From CBDFGK01 sp965247075 (GTDB lineage Bacteria; Pseudomonadota; Gammaproteobacteria; Pseudomonadales; Halieaceae), in contig CBDFGK010000002.1 in NCBI GenBank assembly GCA_965247075.1, forward strand, positions 1,240,001 through 1,304,000: a stretch of 64,000 nucleotides of DNA, written 5' to 3'. Every line of letters begins with the position of its first letter. The first letter of the stretch is position 1. This document shows positions 52,038-60,876 of this stretch, piece after piece. The notes under the pieces were generated by a model that was given only the letters and a program-made list of their open reading frames with translations, did no database searches and was not told where the DNA came from. Both the position numbers and the translations under genes were made by a program.

Positions 52038-52288
52038 TCTTCGATAAGCGTATGTTGCTGCGTATGGCCGCCCTCAACTTGTCCTATGGACTGCTGCAAC
52101 CGGATAGCATTTGAGGGATTGCTCATGAGGTAGGCGGTTTCCTCATAGGCATTGAAATCATCAAGGCTTAGAAGCACTGCCGACATGCCGTTTTTCCGGG
52201 TGATGAGAACGGGCCTGTGATCCTCGTTCACCTTGTCCAGAGTGCCAGCGAGGTGAGTGCGAAGTGAAGAATAGCTCATTGATTCCAT
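52034..52288 (-). CDS. yefM: YefM/Phd-type antitoxin
   Basis: 84 residues from ATG 52286-52288. 'SYSSLRTHLAGTLDKVNEDH' and 'PVLITRKNGMSAVLLSLDDF' are the Phd/YefM DNA-binding fold; the C-terminal helix wraps YoeB. A palindrome-like TTGTAC...GTAC stretch upstream (about 52302-52322) is the probable YefM operator. First gene of the pair. Confidence 0.92.
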   Translation of the reverse strand: MESMSYSSLRTHLAGTLDKVNEDHRPVLITRKNGMSAVLLSLDDFNAYEETAYLMSNPSNAIRLQQSIGQVEGGHTQQHTLIEE

Positions 52289-52361
52289 AACGGGTTTCCT
52301 TTTTAAGTACAACATATAGTACAAGTGTATAAAATTCTACACAAGAGCTAACAGGCACGGG

Positions 52362-53725
52362 TGTTAGGAACACATAGACTGTCCGCTGTTAAAACACATA
52401 ATCTGTCCGGTTTATGCCAACTCTTGAGGAGAGTGGTTTATGAGGCGGACAGAAGTGTTACAGGAGATACGACGGATGAGATTTGAAGAGGCATACGGGA
52501 GCTGGACGGAGGGTCGTTTGAGCCAAGAGGAAGCGGCGCAGTTGCTGGGTGTGTGTGAGCGCACCTTTCGTCGTTACATTGATCGTTACGAGGAAGAAGG
52601 CCTGGATGGGTTGATCGACAAGCGGCTGTCTCAGGTATCGCACCGGCGGGCCCCGGTCGATGAGGTTATGCGCATGGTGGATCGGTACCGGAGCCGGCAT
52701 GATGGCTGGAGTGTCAAGCACTACTACGCCTGGTATCGGCGCGGCGGCGGTGGGCGTAGCTACAACTGGGTGCGCAAGTCCTTGCAGGCTGCCGGAGCGG
52801 TGACGAAGGCCGCGGGCCGCGGGCAACATCGCAAGCGGCGTGAACGAGCACCGGTGCCGGGCGTATTGCTGCACCAGGATGGTAGCACCCATGCCTGGGT
52901 GCCGGGACAGACCTGGGATTTGATAGTCACCATGGATGATGCCACCAGCCGGCATTACTCCATGTTCTTCTGTGACCAGGAAGGCACCCGGAGCAGTTTT
53001 CGGGGGGTACGTGAGGTGGTTGAGGCCGAGGGCTTGTTTTGCTCGCTGTATACCGACCGGGGCAGCCATTACTGGCACACGCCGACGGCCGGCGGCAAGG
53101 TGGACAAGGGCAACTCGACGCAGTTCCGGCGCGCCTTGCAGCAACTGGGCGTGGAGATGATCGCGGCCTACTCGCCGCAAGCCCGAGGGCGCTCCGAGCG
53201 GGCCTTTAGCACCCACCAGGAGCGCCTGGTCAAAGAACTGGCCGCCGCTGGCATCACCGATATGGCTGCCGCCAATGAGTATCTCCAGCAGGTGTATTTG
53301 CCCGCCTTCAACGAAGAGTTTGAGCAACCGCCGCGGGAAGTTGGCTCAGCCTTTGTGCCGGTGCCGGAGGGAGCGCAGTTGGACAACATTTTCTGCGAAC
53401 ACTACGAGCGCCGGGTACGCAAGGACAACTGCATTGAGTTCGAGGGCCGGACCCTGCAGATACCGGCAGACCGCCACCGTTACCACTACATCAAAGCTAA
53501 AGTGAAGGTGTTACGGCACACCGGCGGCGCCCTGTCTTTGTGGCACGGTCCCCGAAAACTGGCCTGTTATGACGCGGCCGGCCAGCTCATCCAGACTGAC
53601 TTACCGGTGGCTGCCTGATGTCCGCTGCGCCATCAATAACGGGCACCTCAACAAGGTTTCCCGACATCGCCAAAAGCGGACAACTCATGTGTTCTAAAAC
53701 CGGACATTTCTATTTGTTGCTAACA
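52362..53725 (+). mobile_element. ISNCY-family insertion sequence, complete
   Basis: 1364 bases. The left end TGTTAGGAACACATAGA (52362-52378) pairs with the inverted right end TGTTAGCAACAAATAGA (53725-53709). Subterminal TGTCCG boxes repeat on both sides. One transposase gene with no visible lesion and a perfect 17-base flanking duplication point to a recent insertion, directly upstream of the tRNA-Arg promoter. Confidence 0.9.
52440..53618 (+). CDS. ISNCY-family transposase
   Basis: 392 residues. N-terminal helix-turn-helix 'LSQEEAAQLLGVCERTFRRY' followed by 'IDKRLSQVSHRRAPVDEVMR'. The DDE integrase core includes 'GVLLHQDGSTHAWVPGQTWD' (first acidic), 'LYTDRGSHYWHT' (second) and 'QARGRSERAFSTHQERL' (glutamate). 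A C-terminal beta domain follows. The gene is open throughout and should be active. Confidence 0.93.
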   Translation: MRRTEVLQEIRRMRFEEAYGSWTEGRLSQEEAAQLLGVCERTFRRYIDRYEEEGLDGLIDKRLSQVSHRRAPVDEVMRMVDRYRSRHDGWSVKHYYAWYRRGGGGRSYNWVRKSLQAAGAVTKAAGRGQHRKRRERAPVPGVLLHQDGSTHAWVPGQTWDLIVTMDDATSRHYSMFFCDQEGTRSSFRGVREVVEAEGLFCSLYTDRGSHYWHTPTAGGKVDKGNSTQFRRALQQLGVEMIAAYSPQARGRSERAFSTHQERLVKELAAAGITDMAAANEYLQQVYLPAFNEEFEQPPREVGSAFVPVPEGAQLDNIFCEHYERRVRKDNCIEFEGRTLQIPADRHRYHYIKAKVKVLRHTGGALSLWHGPRKLACYDAAGQLIQTDLPVAA

Positions 53726-53750
53726 GAGCTAACAGGCACGGGTCGAGAGC

Positions 53751-53779
53751 TTGCCATCTTCGCCTCGGCACGGAATAAT
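53751..53779 (+). promoter_or_regulatory. Promoter of tRNA-Arg
   Basis: TTGCCA (53751-53756) and AATAAT (53774-53779) are spaced by 17 bases. A GC-rich TGCCGCC follows, as in stringently controlled stable-RNA promoters. The -35 begins nine bases after the ISNCY target repeat, so the insertion just missed it. Confidence 0.6.
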
Positions 53780-53797
53780 TGCCGCCTCCTCATTCAC

Positions 53798-53874
53798 CCG
53801 CCTGTAGCTCAGCTGGATAGAGCAGCCGCCTCCTAAGCGGCAGGTCAGCCGTTCGAATCGGCTCAGGCGGGCCA
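53798..53874 (+). tRNA. tRNA-Arg (anticodon CCT)
   Basis: 77 bases with CCA encoded. Acceptor CCGCCTG/CAGGCGG, D arm GCTC..GAGC, anticodon stem GCCGC/GCGGC with loop CTCCTAA (anticodon CCT at 53832-53834), T arm AGCCG-TTCGAAT-CGGCT, discriminator G. It decodes AGG. tRNA-Arg genes are common integration sites and this one borders an accessory region, but I see no integrase or duplicated 3' end in the window. Confidence 0.95.
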
Positions 53875-53995
53875 CTACTATAGCAATCATAGAGTTATAG
53901 ATGGAGTGACCCATCCCCGGCCCGCTTCGCACAAAGAACGCACTTCCATCCAAAAAGCACGGGGTAGTAGAAGCGCTCGCCCACCTTAGCTTTCA

Positions 53996-55261
53996 CTAGT
54001 TTATTTCCAGAGAGTAGGGATTTAGAAACTGCCGTCTCCATAGAAGGTTTTTATCTACTTCGTTTAATTCACATTCTTCAGTAACATTTTTCCAGTTCTC
54101 TGTGATTGAAGAACCCAGGCTATCAAATATCCCCAGTGCGTCTTCCCTGGAAAGAAGGAAGTTATGCGCTGCCGCAAGGCAGGTCTTGAGCTGGCTCAAA
54201 TTGTTCTCGCCTGCCACCAACATAGCTTGCGATGCCTCATTACCTGTTCGGCCTTGGGGACAGATATCGTAGGCAGGAGTGAGTGAAAGTTCGTAGCCGT
54301 TCCAAAACGCGGCATGATTTCGAGCGTGATCGTCTGTATTACCGCAAAGTATATTAAATACAAGCCTGGAGTATAATTCTTTTAGGGTATCTTTTGGACC
54401 AGCGAAACGATGACGGATAATCTCAGCTAATGCCTCATAACCGGCGTAACGCGCCATCATATCATCGAGCCCTAAAAGAGTAAGAGCAGAAACCATAGCT
54501 TTGCGAGTCCATCCACTCTCTTTCGGCGTTCTATCGAAGCGCTCTATTAAAAGTACGTCTTTGTTGGCCGCCCTGGCCAGTTTAACCGGCGCGACATTCA
54601 GCCCTGCGATGTCAGCCAAACGCATGGCAATAAACTCTGCCTTTACAACGCTATAGAGATCACTGCCAGATGAAAACTTCGCAACGTACTTCTTGCCGAT
54701 GTCCTCGATCAAGGCTTTTGGACGGGCACCACCAATAGAACCGCCATGAAACAGCGCCCGATCCAGATCAGGCGACAGAGGTACACCCTTTTCTACACGT
54801 TCGGCAGATTCAATTAATTCCTCCATACCTACATTGTTTGCATGGCGCGGTATGTACTCGGTCGGAGATCGCTGAAAATCAAGTGCTCCGATTCGATCCG
54901 ATCCCGACTCCAGCAAATAAGTCAGTTCATGTAATTCAGCAGTATCGACACCAGTTCCTGTGCGCCCTAATTTTTTATTGATAATTACACGCCGCCCCCA
55001 TGCATCAGGGGAAGCATCCCTAATCGAGCCGGGCATAGTGAGACCATTTGGTAAAGGGAGTATTCCGGCAACCAGTGGTAACTCCGGTTCATAGATCGAT
55101 ATAGCAGGTTTTCCGCTAACGATACGATCCATGTAGCTCTTACCGTAATTGAACAGGACGCTTCCATTGTCAGCCTCAAGACGTCCCGCCACAACGGGAT
55201 CAACCTCTCCAGGCAGCCATATCCACACATAGGCTTCGTTGTCGTTCGAATTAGAAGTCAT
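53996..55261 (-). CDS. hipA: HipA-type serine/threonine kinase toxin
   Basis: 421 residues. 'HGGSIGGARPKALIEDIGKK' is the Gly-rich/lysine ATP site, 'NILCGNTDDHARNHAAFW' the catalytic aspartate loop, and 'LTPAYDICPQ' the metal-binding DFD-like segment. HipA kinases phosphorylate aminoacyl-tRNA synthetases such as GltX and cause growth arrest. The N-terminal domain (1-110) is also present. It overlaps the upstream regulator by 11 bases. Key residues look intact. Confidence 0.9.
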   Translation of the reverse strand: MTSNSNDNEAYVWIWLPGEVDPVVAGRLEADNGSVLFNYGKSYMDRIVSGKPAISIYEPELPLVAGILPLPNGLTMPGSIRDASPDAWGRRVIINKKLGRTGTGVDTAELHELTYLLESGSDRIGALDFQRSPTEYIPRHANNVGMEELIESAERVEKGVPLSPDLDRALFHGGSIGGARPKALIEDIGKKYVAKFSSGSDLYSVVKAEFIAMRLADIAGLNVAPVKLARAANKDVLLIERFDRTPKESGWTRKAMVSALTLLGLDDMMARYAGYEALAEIIRHRFAGPKDTLKELYSRLVFNILCGNTDDHARNHAAFWNGYELSLTPAYDICPQGRTGNEASQAMLVAGENNLSQLKTCLAAAHNFLLSREDALGIFDSLGSSITENWKNVTEECELNEVDKNLLWRRQFLNPYSLEIN

Positions 55262-55589
55262 CGTGTACGGCCTTGGATTTCTTGCGAATTGATTTGGGTA
55301 AAAGAGCCAGCTTTTCTTTAGTCTGACCTAGTTGCATTGTCAGTGTGGCCTGATCTGCATCAAACAGTTTGATTCCAATAATGGTAGCCACCTCGAATAC
55401 AGCGCCGATCTCACATTTTAAGTGGCCTTTTTCGATACGCTGCAGCAGCCCTCGCGATATACCCGCGCGATCTGCGACCTCCTTTGCAGTAAGTTTGCGC
55501 TCCTTGCGCGCCGCACGGATCATCCCGCCCAACAGGGCTACCGCATCTCGGGCGTAGTGTGAATAGGTTCTCGTGATCGATTTTGGCAT
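55251..55589 (-). CDS. hipB: HipB-like XRE antitoxin
   Basis: 112 residues. The HTH lies at about 28-82 ('LTAKEVADRAGISRGLLQRI'), and the basic C-terminal tail would contact HipA. First gene of the hip pair, reading from an AT-rich region with two near-identical sites at 55613-55633 and 55702-55722 that are the likely operators. Confidence 0.87.
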   Translation of the reverse strand: MPKSITRTYSHYARDAVALLGGMIRAARKERKLTAKEVADRAGISRGLLQRIEKGHLKCEIGAVFEVATIIGIKLFDADQATLTMQLGQTKEKLALLPKSIRKKSKAVHDDF

Positions 55590-55612
55590 TGCACAATCCT
55601 CGCTATTCTAGC

Positions 55613-55722
55613 TCCATATATAGACCATATGTCATTCAAATGGTCTTTACACGAACCATAGTAGCCTGACCCTAGCTATCCGTCAATATAAGATAATATA
55701 ATCTATATATAGATCATATGGA
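55613..55722. promoter_or_regulatory. Paired HipB operator candidates
   Basis: TCCATATATAGACCATATG (55613-55631) and TCTATATATAGATCATATG (55702-55720) agree at 17 of 19 positions and sit 89 bases apart, both upstream of hipB. Each contains a near-palindromic CATATATAGA..ATATG core. Two spaced sites allow DNA looping or cooperative repression, as known for HipB. Confidence 0.55.
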
Positions 55723-55786
55723 CTATTGGGGAGCTATATGTGGGTCAAAGGTATCTAAAGACACCTTGAGCGGGGAGGAATAAGTC

Positions 55787-55945
55787 ATGAGTCGCTGCCT
55801 TCTCTGCCCGGTCGGGTTTGCACAGAATCTCCTGAGTTCAAATTACGAGAAAACTCTACTTACGACCTGTGCTGATTCTCGGGGCATTGCCTTCGAGCTG
55901 ACTCATGCCCCGCGCCGCAGAACGAGCTTGACCTCAACGTATTAG
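55787..55945 (+). CDS. Possible small protein divergent from hipBA
   Basis: 52 codons starting MSRCLLCPVGFAQNLLSSNY, ending TAG at 55945 and overlapping the stop of the opposite nuclease gene by four bases. A good GGGGAGGAA site lies nine bases upstream. There is no recognisable domain. Without codon or homology support it could be chance. Confidence 0.25.
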   Translation: MSRCLLCPVGFAQNLLSSNYEKTLLTTCADSRGIAFELTHAPRRRTSLTSTY

Positions 55946-56964
55946 GTGACATCACCACCAACCGCTTGCCAAAAAGGCCGCAACTTTTCTCTCCAAACAT
56001 CTACGGTACCCCACTCAGCATCAAACTCTATAACCCAGAAATTGGCCTTCACAGAAGTGCGAAGCCAATTGGCCCCTAACTCGAACTCCACGCTTCTGAA
56101 AGACGACGATAATTTCGGGGCGTATGTACTCGCAATTAGCAGCTCTGCCTTGTTATTTGATTGCTTGCCACCAATCGTAATTTCCTCACCGGGGACAAAG
56201 CCGAACCATCCTTCTTGTTTTATCTCCGGGTTATCATAAAAGTAGTAACCTAGCCATGTCTTTCCAAAACTCAACCTCCTACCTGCAGCGGGGAAGATCG
56301 ACCATAACCTGCTGACTAACTCTCTTTGATACGGGGAGCCATAATCAGGAAATGTTCTCTTCAAATGGGCTGCCTTGCTTTTAAATTTTTCAATAAAGCT
56401 AAGATGCCTTTCCAAATAGCTGCAAAACTCCTGCGCTACTATTTTTGTTGTTGGATTGGACACAGTCTCTGTGTCACTAATTGTCTTTAGGACTTTCTCC
56501 CATAAGACCACCGCGGCAGGTGTTTTCTTGGCATGTGTTTTTAAGGCACTAATCTTTTCCTTCGCCTCTCTCTCCCTGCTTTTTGGGCACAGAACAAATA
56601 GCAGTGCTTTGGTACTCGTGTGATTAATAACGCCCAATGACGTAGCAGCAGTTTCTAACGTGTCACAATATTTTTCAGGCTGTCCATCTTGGAACTCTGC
56701 AAAAAACTTGTTTTCAATTCCTATTATTACATCATCCAGCTGAATCAGGATGTCAAGACGGCCACCCTCAATTTCAGAACTTGTTGGATACTCCGTTCTA
56801 CATGCAAAGAGGGTAGAATAGCTTAGTGGCCCAATGGGAGAATGATCAGACAATAGCGCAAGGAATGCATCTCTGATTTCGTGGGAATTAAAAATCAGAT
56901 AACGTAGTACCGATGACGCCAAATTTTCACCGCGCAGACCTTCAAATTCAGAAAATATATCCAC
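55942..56964 (-). CDS. PD-(D/E)XK nuclease-superfamily protein (PDDEXK_4-like)
   Basis: 340 residues. The nuclease core lies at about 65-105: 'EGGRLDILIQLDDVIIGIEN' followed by KFFAEFQDGQ, that is D-x(n)-E-x-K with N before K. 'LLFVLCPKSRE' is the next strand. The C-terminal part (about 195-340) is a separate beta-rich domain. Proteins of this type occur singly in defence islands. AT-rich and isolated between hipBA and the AAA operon. Confidence 0.75.
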   Translation of the reverse strand: MDIFSEFEGLRGENLASSVLRYLIFNSHEIRDAFLALLSDHSPIGPLSYSTLFACRTEYPTSSEIEGGRLDILIQLDDVIIGIENKFFAEFQDGQPEKYCDTLETAATSLGVINHTSTKALLFVLCPKSREREAKEKISALKTHAKKTPAAVVLWEKVLKTISDTETVSNPTTKIVAQEFCSYLERHLSFIEKFKSKAAHLKRTFPDYGSPYQRELVSRLWSIFPAAGRRLSFGKTWLGYYFYDNPEIKQEGWFGFVPGEEITIGGKQSNNKAELLIASTYAPKLSSSFRSVEFELGANWLRTSVKANFWVIEFDAEWGTVDVWREKLRPFWQAVGGDVT

Positions 56965-59129
56965 TTACTTTCTCCTCGCCTCACGTTTTATTTGTGCTGC
57001 GTAAACAACGCGCAGTGCGGTTTTTGTCCGAACCAACGCCATATTAGCAGCGGCTACTTTTTTAACAACAACCAAACCTTCGGCTTTGTTGCCCCCCATA
57101 TTTTAAAGGTAGTTTAACGAAGGCTGCATGTAAAGCCTATGCGGCTTGAACCAATTTGCGGAGGCACACCTATATACAAAACAGTGTCGCATGCGTATGG
57201 AGGATGAAGTAATCGACACACTGATCCGGGCACTGGCATGGCTATATCCATTAACAAACTCTGGCTATTTCGTATTCTCATTCCCCTTAAAGGCAGCCGC
57301 GAATTCTACCATCGGAACGGGATGGTCAGCGACACCGTTGCTGAGGCCTGTGGACTGGAACGGTGGATAAATCATAAGAATTTCGATAGTCAAGAGGCGA
57401 CCAGAGAACTACGCAGGCTTCACCGTAAAGCTGAACTAAACCCCGGGCCAGCGCCTCGCAACCGAATACTCACCGAAAACATTAAAAAAGTTGCTTCGTT
57501 GTTAGGCCTTACCAAACTGGATTGTGAAATTTTGGAGTTTGTTACGCTACTGCACCAGGTGGAATTACTTGAAGAATGTGCAGACTTGCTCGGTCATGTC
57601 TCCGCCGTGGACCTGCCAAAAATATTGAGTGTTCTGTTGCGTGCACCAAAAGCAAAAATACAGATAGCCCTGAGTAGTAAATCAGCGCTAATAGGTAGCG
57701 GCTTGCTACAACCGATCCCCCATGAGCGTAACAGTCTGTCTAGTATGTTGAGTCCGCTATCCGCTTCTTTTGTCATTGGTATGCTTTCAAAGAGCGGTAG
57801 TCCATTGCGCCTATTCAACGAAAGCGTAAAGATGAGCAGCCCGGCGCACCTGCGTTTGGCAGACTATGAACATGTTGCGACGGAGGTCGACATACTCGTA
57901 AAATACCTGCGCCAGTCTCTGGCCCGCAAACGCATCGGTGTCAATATTCTTCTGCACGGAGAGCCTGGAACAGGTAAAACCCAACTCGCCAAGGCTATTG
58001 CAAAAAAGCTGCGTGCAAAGCTATTTGAAGTGTCGTGTGAAGACAATAATGGAGACGAACTGTCTGGTCTGCAGCGACTGACAGGTTATCGATGTGGGCA
58101 GAGTTTTTTGTCCGGGCAACACGAGTTGATCCTGTTTGACGAGATAGAAGATGTATTTGCTTCTATTAGACGCGGCGGGTTTGACAGTGCTTCCCCGGTT
58201 GGCAAGGCGTGGATGATTCGATTGCTGGAAGAAAACCCGGTCCCCATGCTTTGGCTAACCAATTCTCTTGCGTGTATAGATGCCGCCTATCGGCGTCGCT
58301 TCGATGTCGTCATCAAGCTTGCGGTTCCAGGTAGAACTCAAAGGCGCAAAATTGCGGCTGCGGCCTGTAGCGATTTTATCGATACTGCAGGGCTGAACCG
58401 GCTGGCTGCATCGCGTCAATTGTCACCGGCTGTAATCAATCGAGCCGCCTCTGTTGTTAGCCTGATACGCGACGATCTTGCTGCAGAAAACTGCCAGCCG
58501 GCGATGGAGCTATTGATAAACAACACACTGTCCTGCATGGGCAAACCTCGAATCTCTGCCGTGCCGACAAACCTGTCGCAGGTTTATGATCCGGGTTGTG
58601 TGGAAGCAGATGTAGACCTGCTGAGCATTGCCGCAGGCCTGGCCCGCAAGAAGAAGGGGCGTATCTGTTTGTCTGGCCCCCCTGGAACGGGCAAATCAGC
58701 GTATGCCCGCTGGGTCGCCGAGCAATGCAAGGTAGAAATAATGGAACAGCGCGCTTCCGATCTGATTTCGAAGTGGGTGGGAGAGACCGAAGAAAAAATA
58801 GCCGCGGCATTTCAGCATGCCAAAACAGAGAGGGCTATGTTGTTATTCGACGAAGTAGACAGTTTTCTGCAGGACAGACGGGGTGCCCGGGCCAGTTGGG
58901 AAGTGACACAGGTCAATGAAATGTTGGTTCAGATGGAGAATTTTGATGGCATCTTCGCTGCTACAACAAACCTGATGCACGGCTTAGACCAAGCGGCGCT
59001 CAGACGCTTTGATCTTAAGGTGCAGTTTGGTTATCTGCGACCGGAACAAGCCTGGGCCTTGCTGGAGCAGTACAGCAAGTTATTGCGCCTAAGCAAACCA
59101 AAACAGGATCTAAAGCGAATACTTACTAG

Positions 59130-60694
59130 GAGTCTGTCGGATTTAACGACAGTATTACTATAGAATAAGCCCATCGTACCAAGAAGAGATCGAGGCTACC
59201 ATGTCAGCCAAATTCCAGCCGATCAATCGAGATACTCCGTACCTGCTACCGCCCTCCTTGCAGGACTGGTTGCCGGAGAAACACCTGGCACGTTTTGTAG
59301 TGGATATTGTGGATCAACTCGACTTGAGTGAACTGGTAACTCGCTATGGTGGCGGTGGGAAACAGCCCTATCACCCCGCCGTGTTAGTAGCGCTGTTGTT
59401 CTACGGTTATGCGACCGGGATATTCTCCAGTCGTAAGCTGGAGCAGGCGACCCACGACTCGGTTGCCTTTCGTTATATCACCGCAGATGCGCACCCGGAC
59501 CATGACACGATCGCCACCTTTCGCAAGCGTTTTCTGCCGGAGCTGGAAGGTTTGTTTGTACAGATATTGGTGGTCGCCAAGGTGATGGGCGTGTTCAAGC
59601 TGGGCAAGGTCAGCCTGGACGGAACCAAGATCAAGGCCAACGCCAGCAAGCACAAGGCGATGAGCTGGGGCTATGCGAACAAACTGGAAGAGCAACTTCG
59701 CCGAGAGGTACAGGAACTGCTCAGGCGGGCGGAACAGGCCGATACTGAAGATAAGCCGCCGATCGACATTCCTGATGAACTGGCGCGCCGGGAAGATCGG
59801 CTGGCGGCCATCAAGCAAGCCAAGGAAGAGATTGCGCGACGTGCGCAAGAACGCTTTGAGGCCGAGCAGGCTGAGTATGAGGCAAAGCTCAAGTGTCGCA
59901 AGGACAAGGAAGCCGAGACTGGCAAGCCAGCCAGAGGGCGTGAGCCAAAGCCACCTGAGCCTGGGCCACGGGATAAGGATCAGGTTAATTTTACCGATGG
60001 AGAATCACGCATCATGCCGTCTTCGGAGGGATTTGTGCAGGGCTACAACGCACAGGCTGCCGTTGATATCGAATCATACCTGATTGTGGAAAATCACATC
60101 ACACAGCAGTCGAATGACAAGCAGGAGATTGAGCCGACCTTGCAGAGCCTGAAAGAAACGGAAACACACTTGGGCAAAGCGGAAGCTCTAGTGGCAGACG
60201 CCGGTTACTTCAGCGCTGATAACGTAGGTCGCTGTGAAGACGCGGAGATCATACCCTATATCTCGGATCATCGGGAGCGACACAACCTTCCCTGGGATGA
60301 ACGATTCAGGACACCTCCCCCATGCCCACCGGATGCCGATGCCGTGACAGCGATGGCATATCGATTGCGAACCGCTGAGGGTAAGGCAATCTATGCCAAA
60401 CGAAAATCCACGGTGGAAACGGTATTTGGAATAGTTAAAGAGGTGATGGGGTTTCGGCGGTTTCACCTTCGCGGGCGGGATGCGGCGCAAGGTGAATGGA
60501 ATTTGGTGTGCATGGCGTGGAATCTGAAGCGCATGTACGCCCTGGGAGGCTGAGAGCATGAATAAGGGAAGCCTTATCCCGAGCAATGGTGCCCAATTTT
60601 GCACCTTGGGAGGCAGTTCAAACAAAAAATTGGAATGGGTACTTGAGTGGGCGCAATGTACTCCTGCTTCGCTCGGGTCAACCCCGACAGACTC
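59130..60694 (+). mobile_element. IS1182-family insertion sequence, complete
   Basis: 1565 bases. Terminal repeats GAGTCTGTCGG (59130-59140) and CCGACAGACTC (60684-60694). CTAG flanks both ends (59126-59129 and 60695-60698) and is the target duplication, proven by the reading-frame join it restores in the AAA gene. The only intact copy; two scraps lie at 19931 and 41203. Confidence 0.92.
59201..60553 (+). CDS. IS1182-family transposase
   Basis: 450 residues. N-terminal 'PYLLPPSLQDWLPEKHLARF', DDE first aspartate in 'VSLDGTKIKANASKHKAM', second in 'ALVADAGYFSADN', glutamate region 'KRKSTVETVFGIVKEVMGFR'. A charged coiled insertion (about 165-265) is usual for the family. The frame is intact; probably functional. 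Confidence 0.93.
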   Translation: MSAKFQPINRDTPYLLPPSLQDWLPEKHLARFVVDIVDQLDLSELVTRYGGGGKQPYHPAVLVALLFYGYATGIFSSRKLEQATHDSVAFRYITADAHPDHDTIATFRKRFLPELEGLFVQILVVAKVMGVFKLGKVSLDGTKIKANASKHKAMSWGYANKLEEQLRREVQELLRRAEQADTEDKPPIDIPDELARREDRLAAIKQAKEEIARRAQERFEAEQAEYEAKLKCRKDKEAETGKPARGREPKPPEPGPRDKDQVNFTDGESRIMPSSEGFVQGYNAQAAVDIESYLIVENHITQQSNDKQEIEPTLQSLKETETHLGKAEALVADAGYFSADNVGRCEDAEIIPYISDHRERHNLPWDERFRTPPPCPPDADAVTAMAYRLRTAEGKAIYAKRKSTVETVFGIVKEVMGFRRFHLRGRDAAQGEWNLVCMAWNLKRMYALGG

Positions 60695-60876
60695 CTAGTC
60701 TCGCTAACCTGACCCCCGGGGATTTTGCCACAGCGGTGCGCCGACATCACTTTGATCCCATTGCAACGCCGCAAGGCTTTATTGCAATACTGCAAGCTGA
60801 GTGCCACGCTAAAGAGGATGCCAGGTCGTCAATCGGATTCGTCCACTAGGTGTTCAGGAGAATCGAGGAGCAGAGT

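Larger units (their letters stand above)
52345..53742 (+). repeat. 17-base direct repeat flanking the ISNCY element
   Basis: GAGCTAACAGGCACGGG occurs at 52345-52361 and again at 53726-53742, abutting the IS ends on both sides. This is a perfect target duplication, longer than in most IS families. It includes CTAACAG, which resembles the IS terminus itself. Confidence 0.9.
57238..60849 (+). pseudogene. Tandem AAA+ ATPase gene split by an IS1182 insertion
   Basis: The 5' part (57238-59129) encodes two AAA modules: Walker A 'GEPGTGKTQLAKA' (about 240) with 'LILFDEIED', and 'GPPGTGKSAYARW' (about 480) with 'AMLLFDEVDS', plus an N-terminal helical domain. Removing IS1182 and one CTAG copy joins 'KRIL' to 'TSLANLTPGDFATAVRRHHF' (60699 on), ending at TAG 60847-60849 and giving 680 residues. 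As it stands the product ends with 12 IS-encoded residues at 59163. The start at 57238 has no clear ribosome site, and an upstream frame may be the true N-terminus. First gene of the DUF2779/WYL/nuclease operon. Confidence 0.85.

Noticed and set aside
52458..53327. 289-codon frame opposite the ISNCY transposase
   Set aside because: Shadow frame; the plus-strand transposase is intact with DDE motifs.
53798..53874. tRNA-Arg as an attachment site of an integrated island
   Set aside because: No tyrosine integrase and no repeated tRNA 3' end were seen in the window; the idea remains open beyond its edges.
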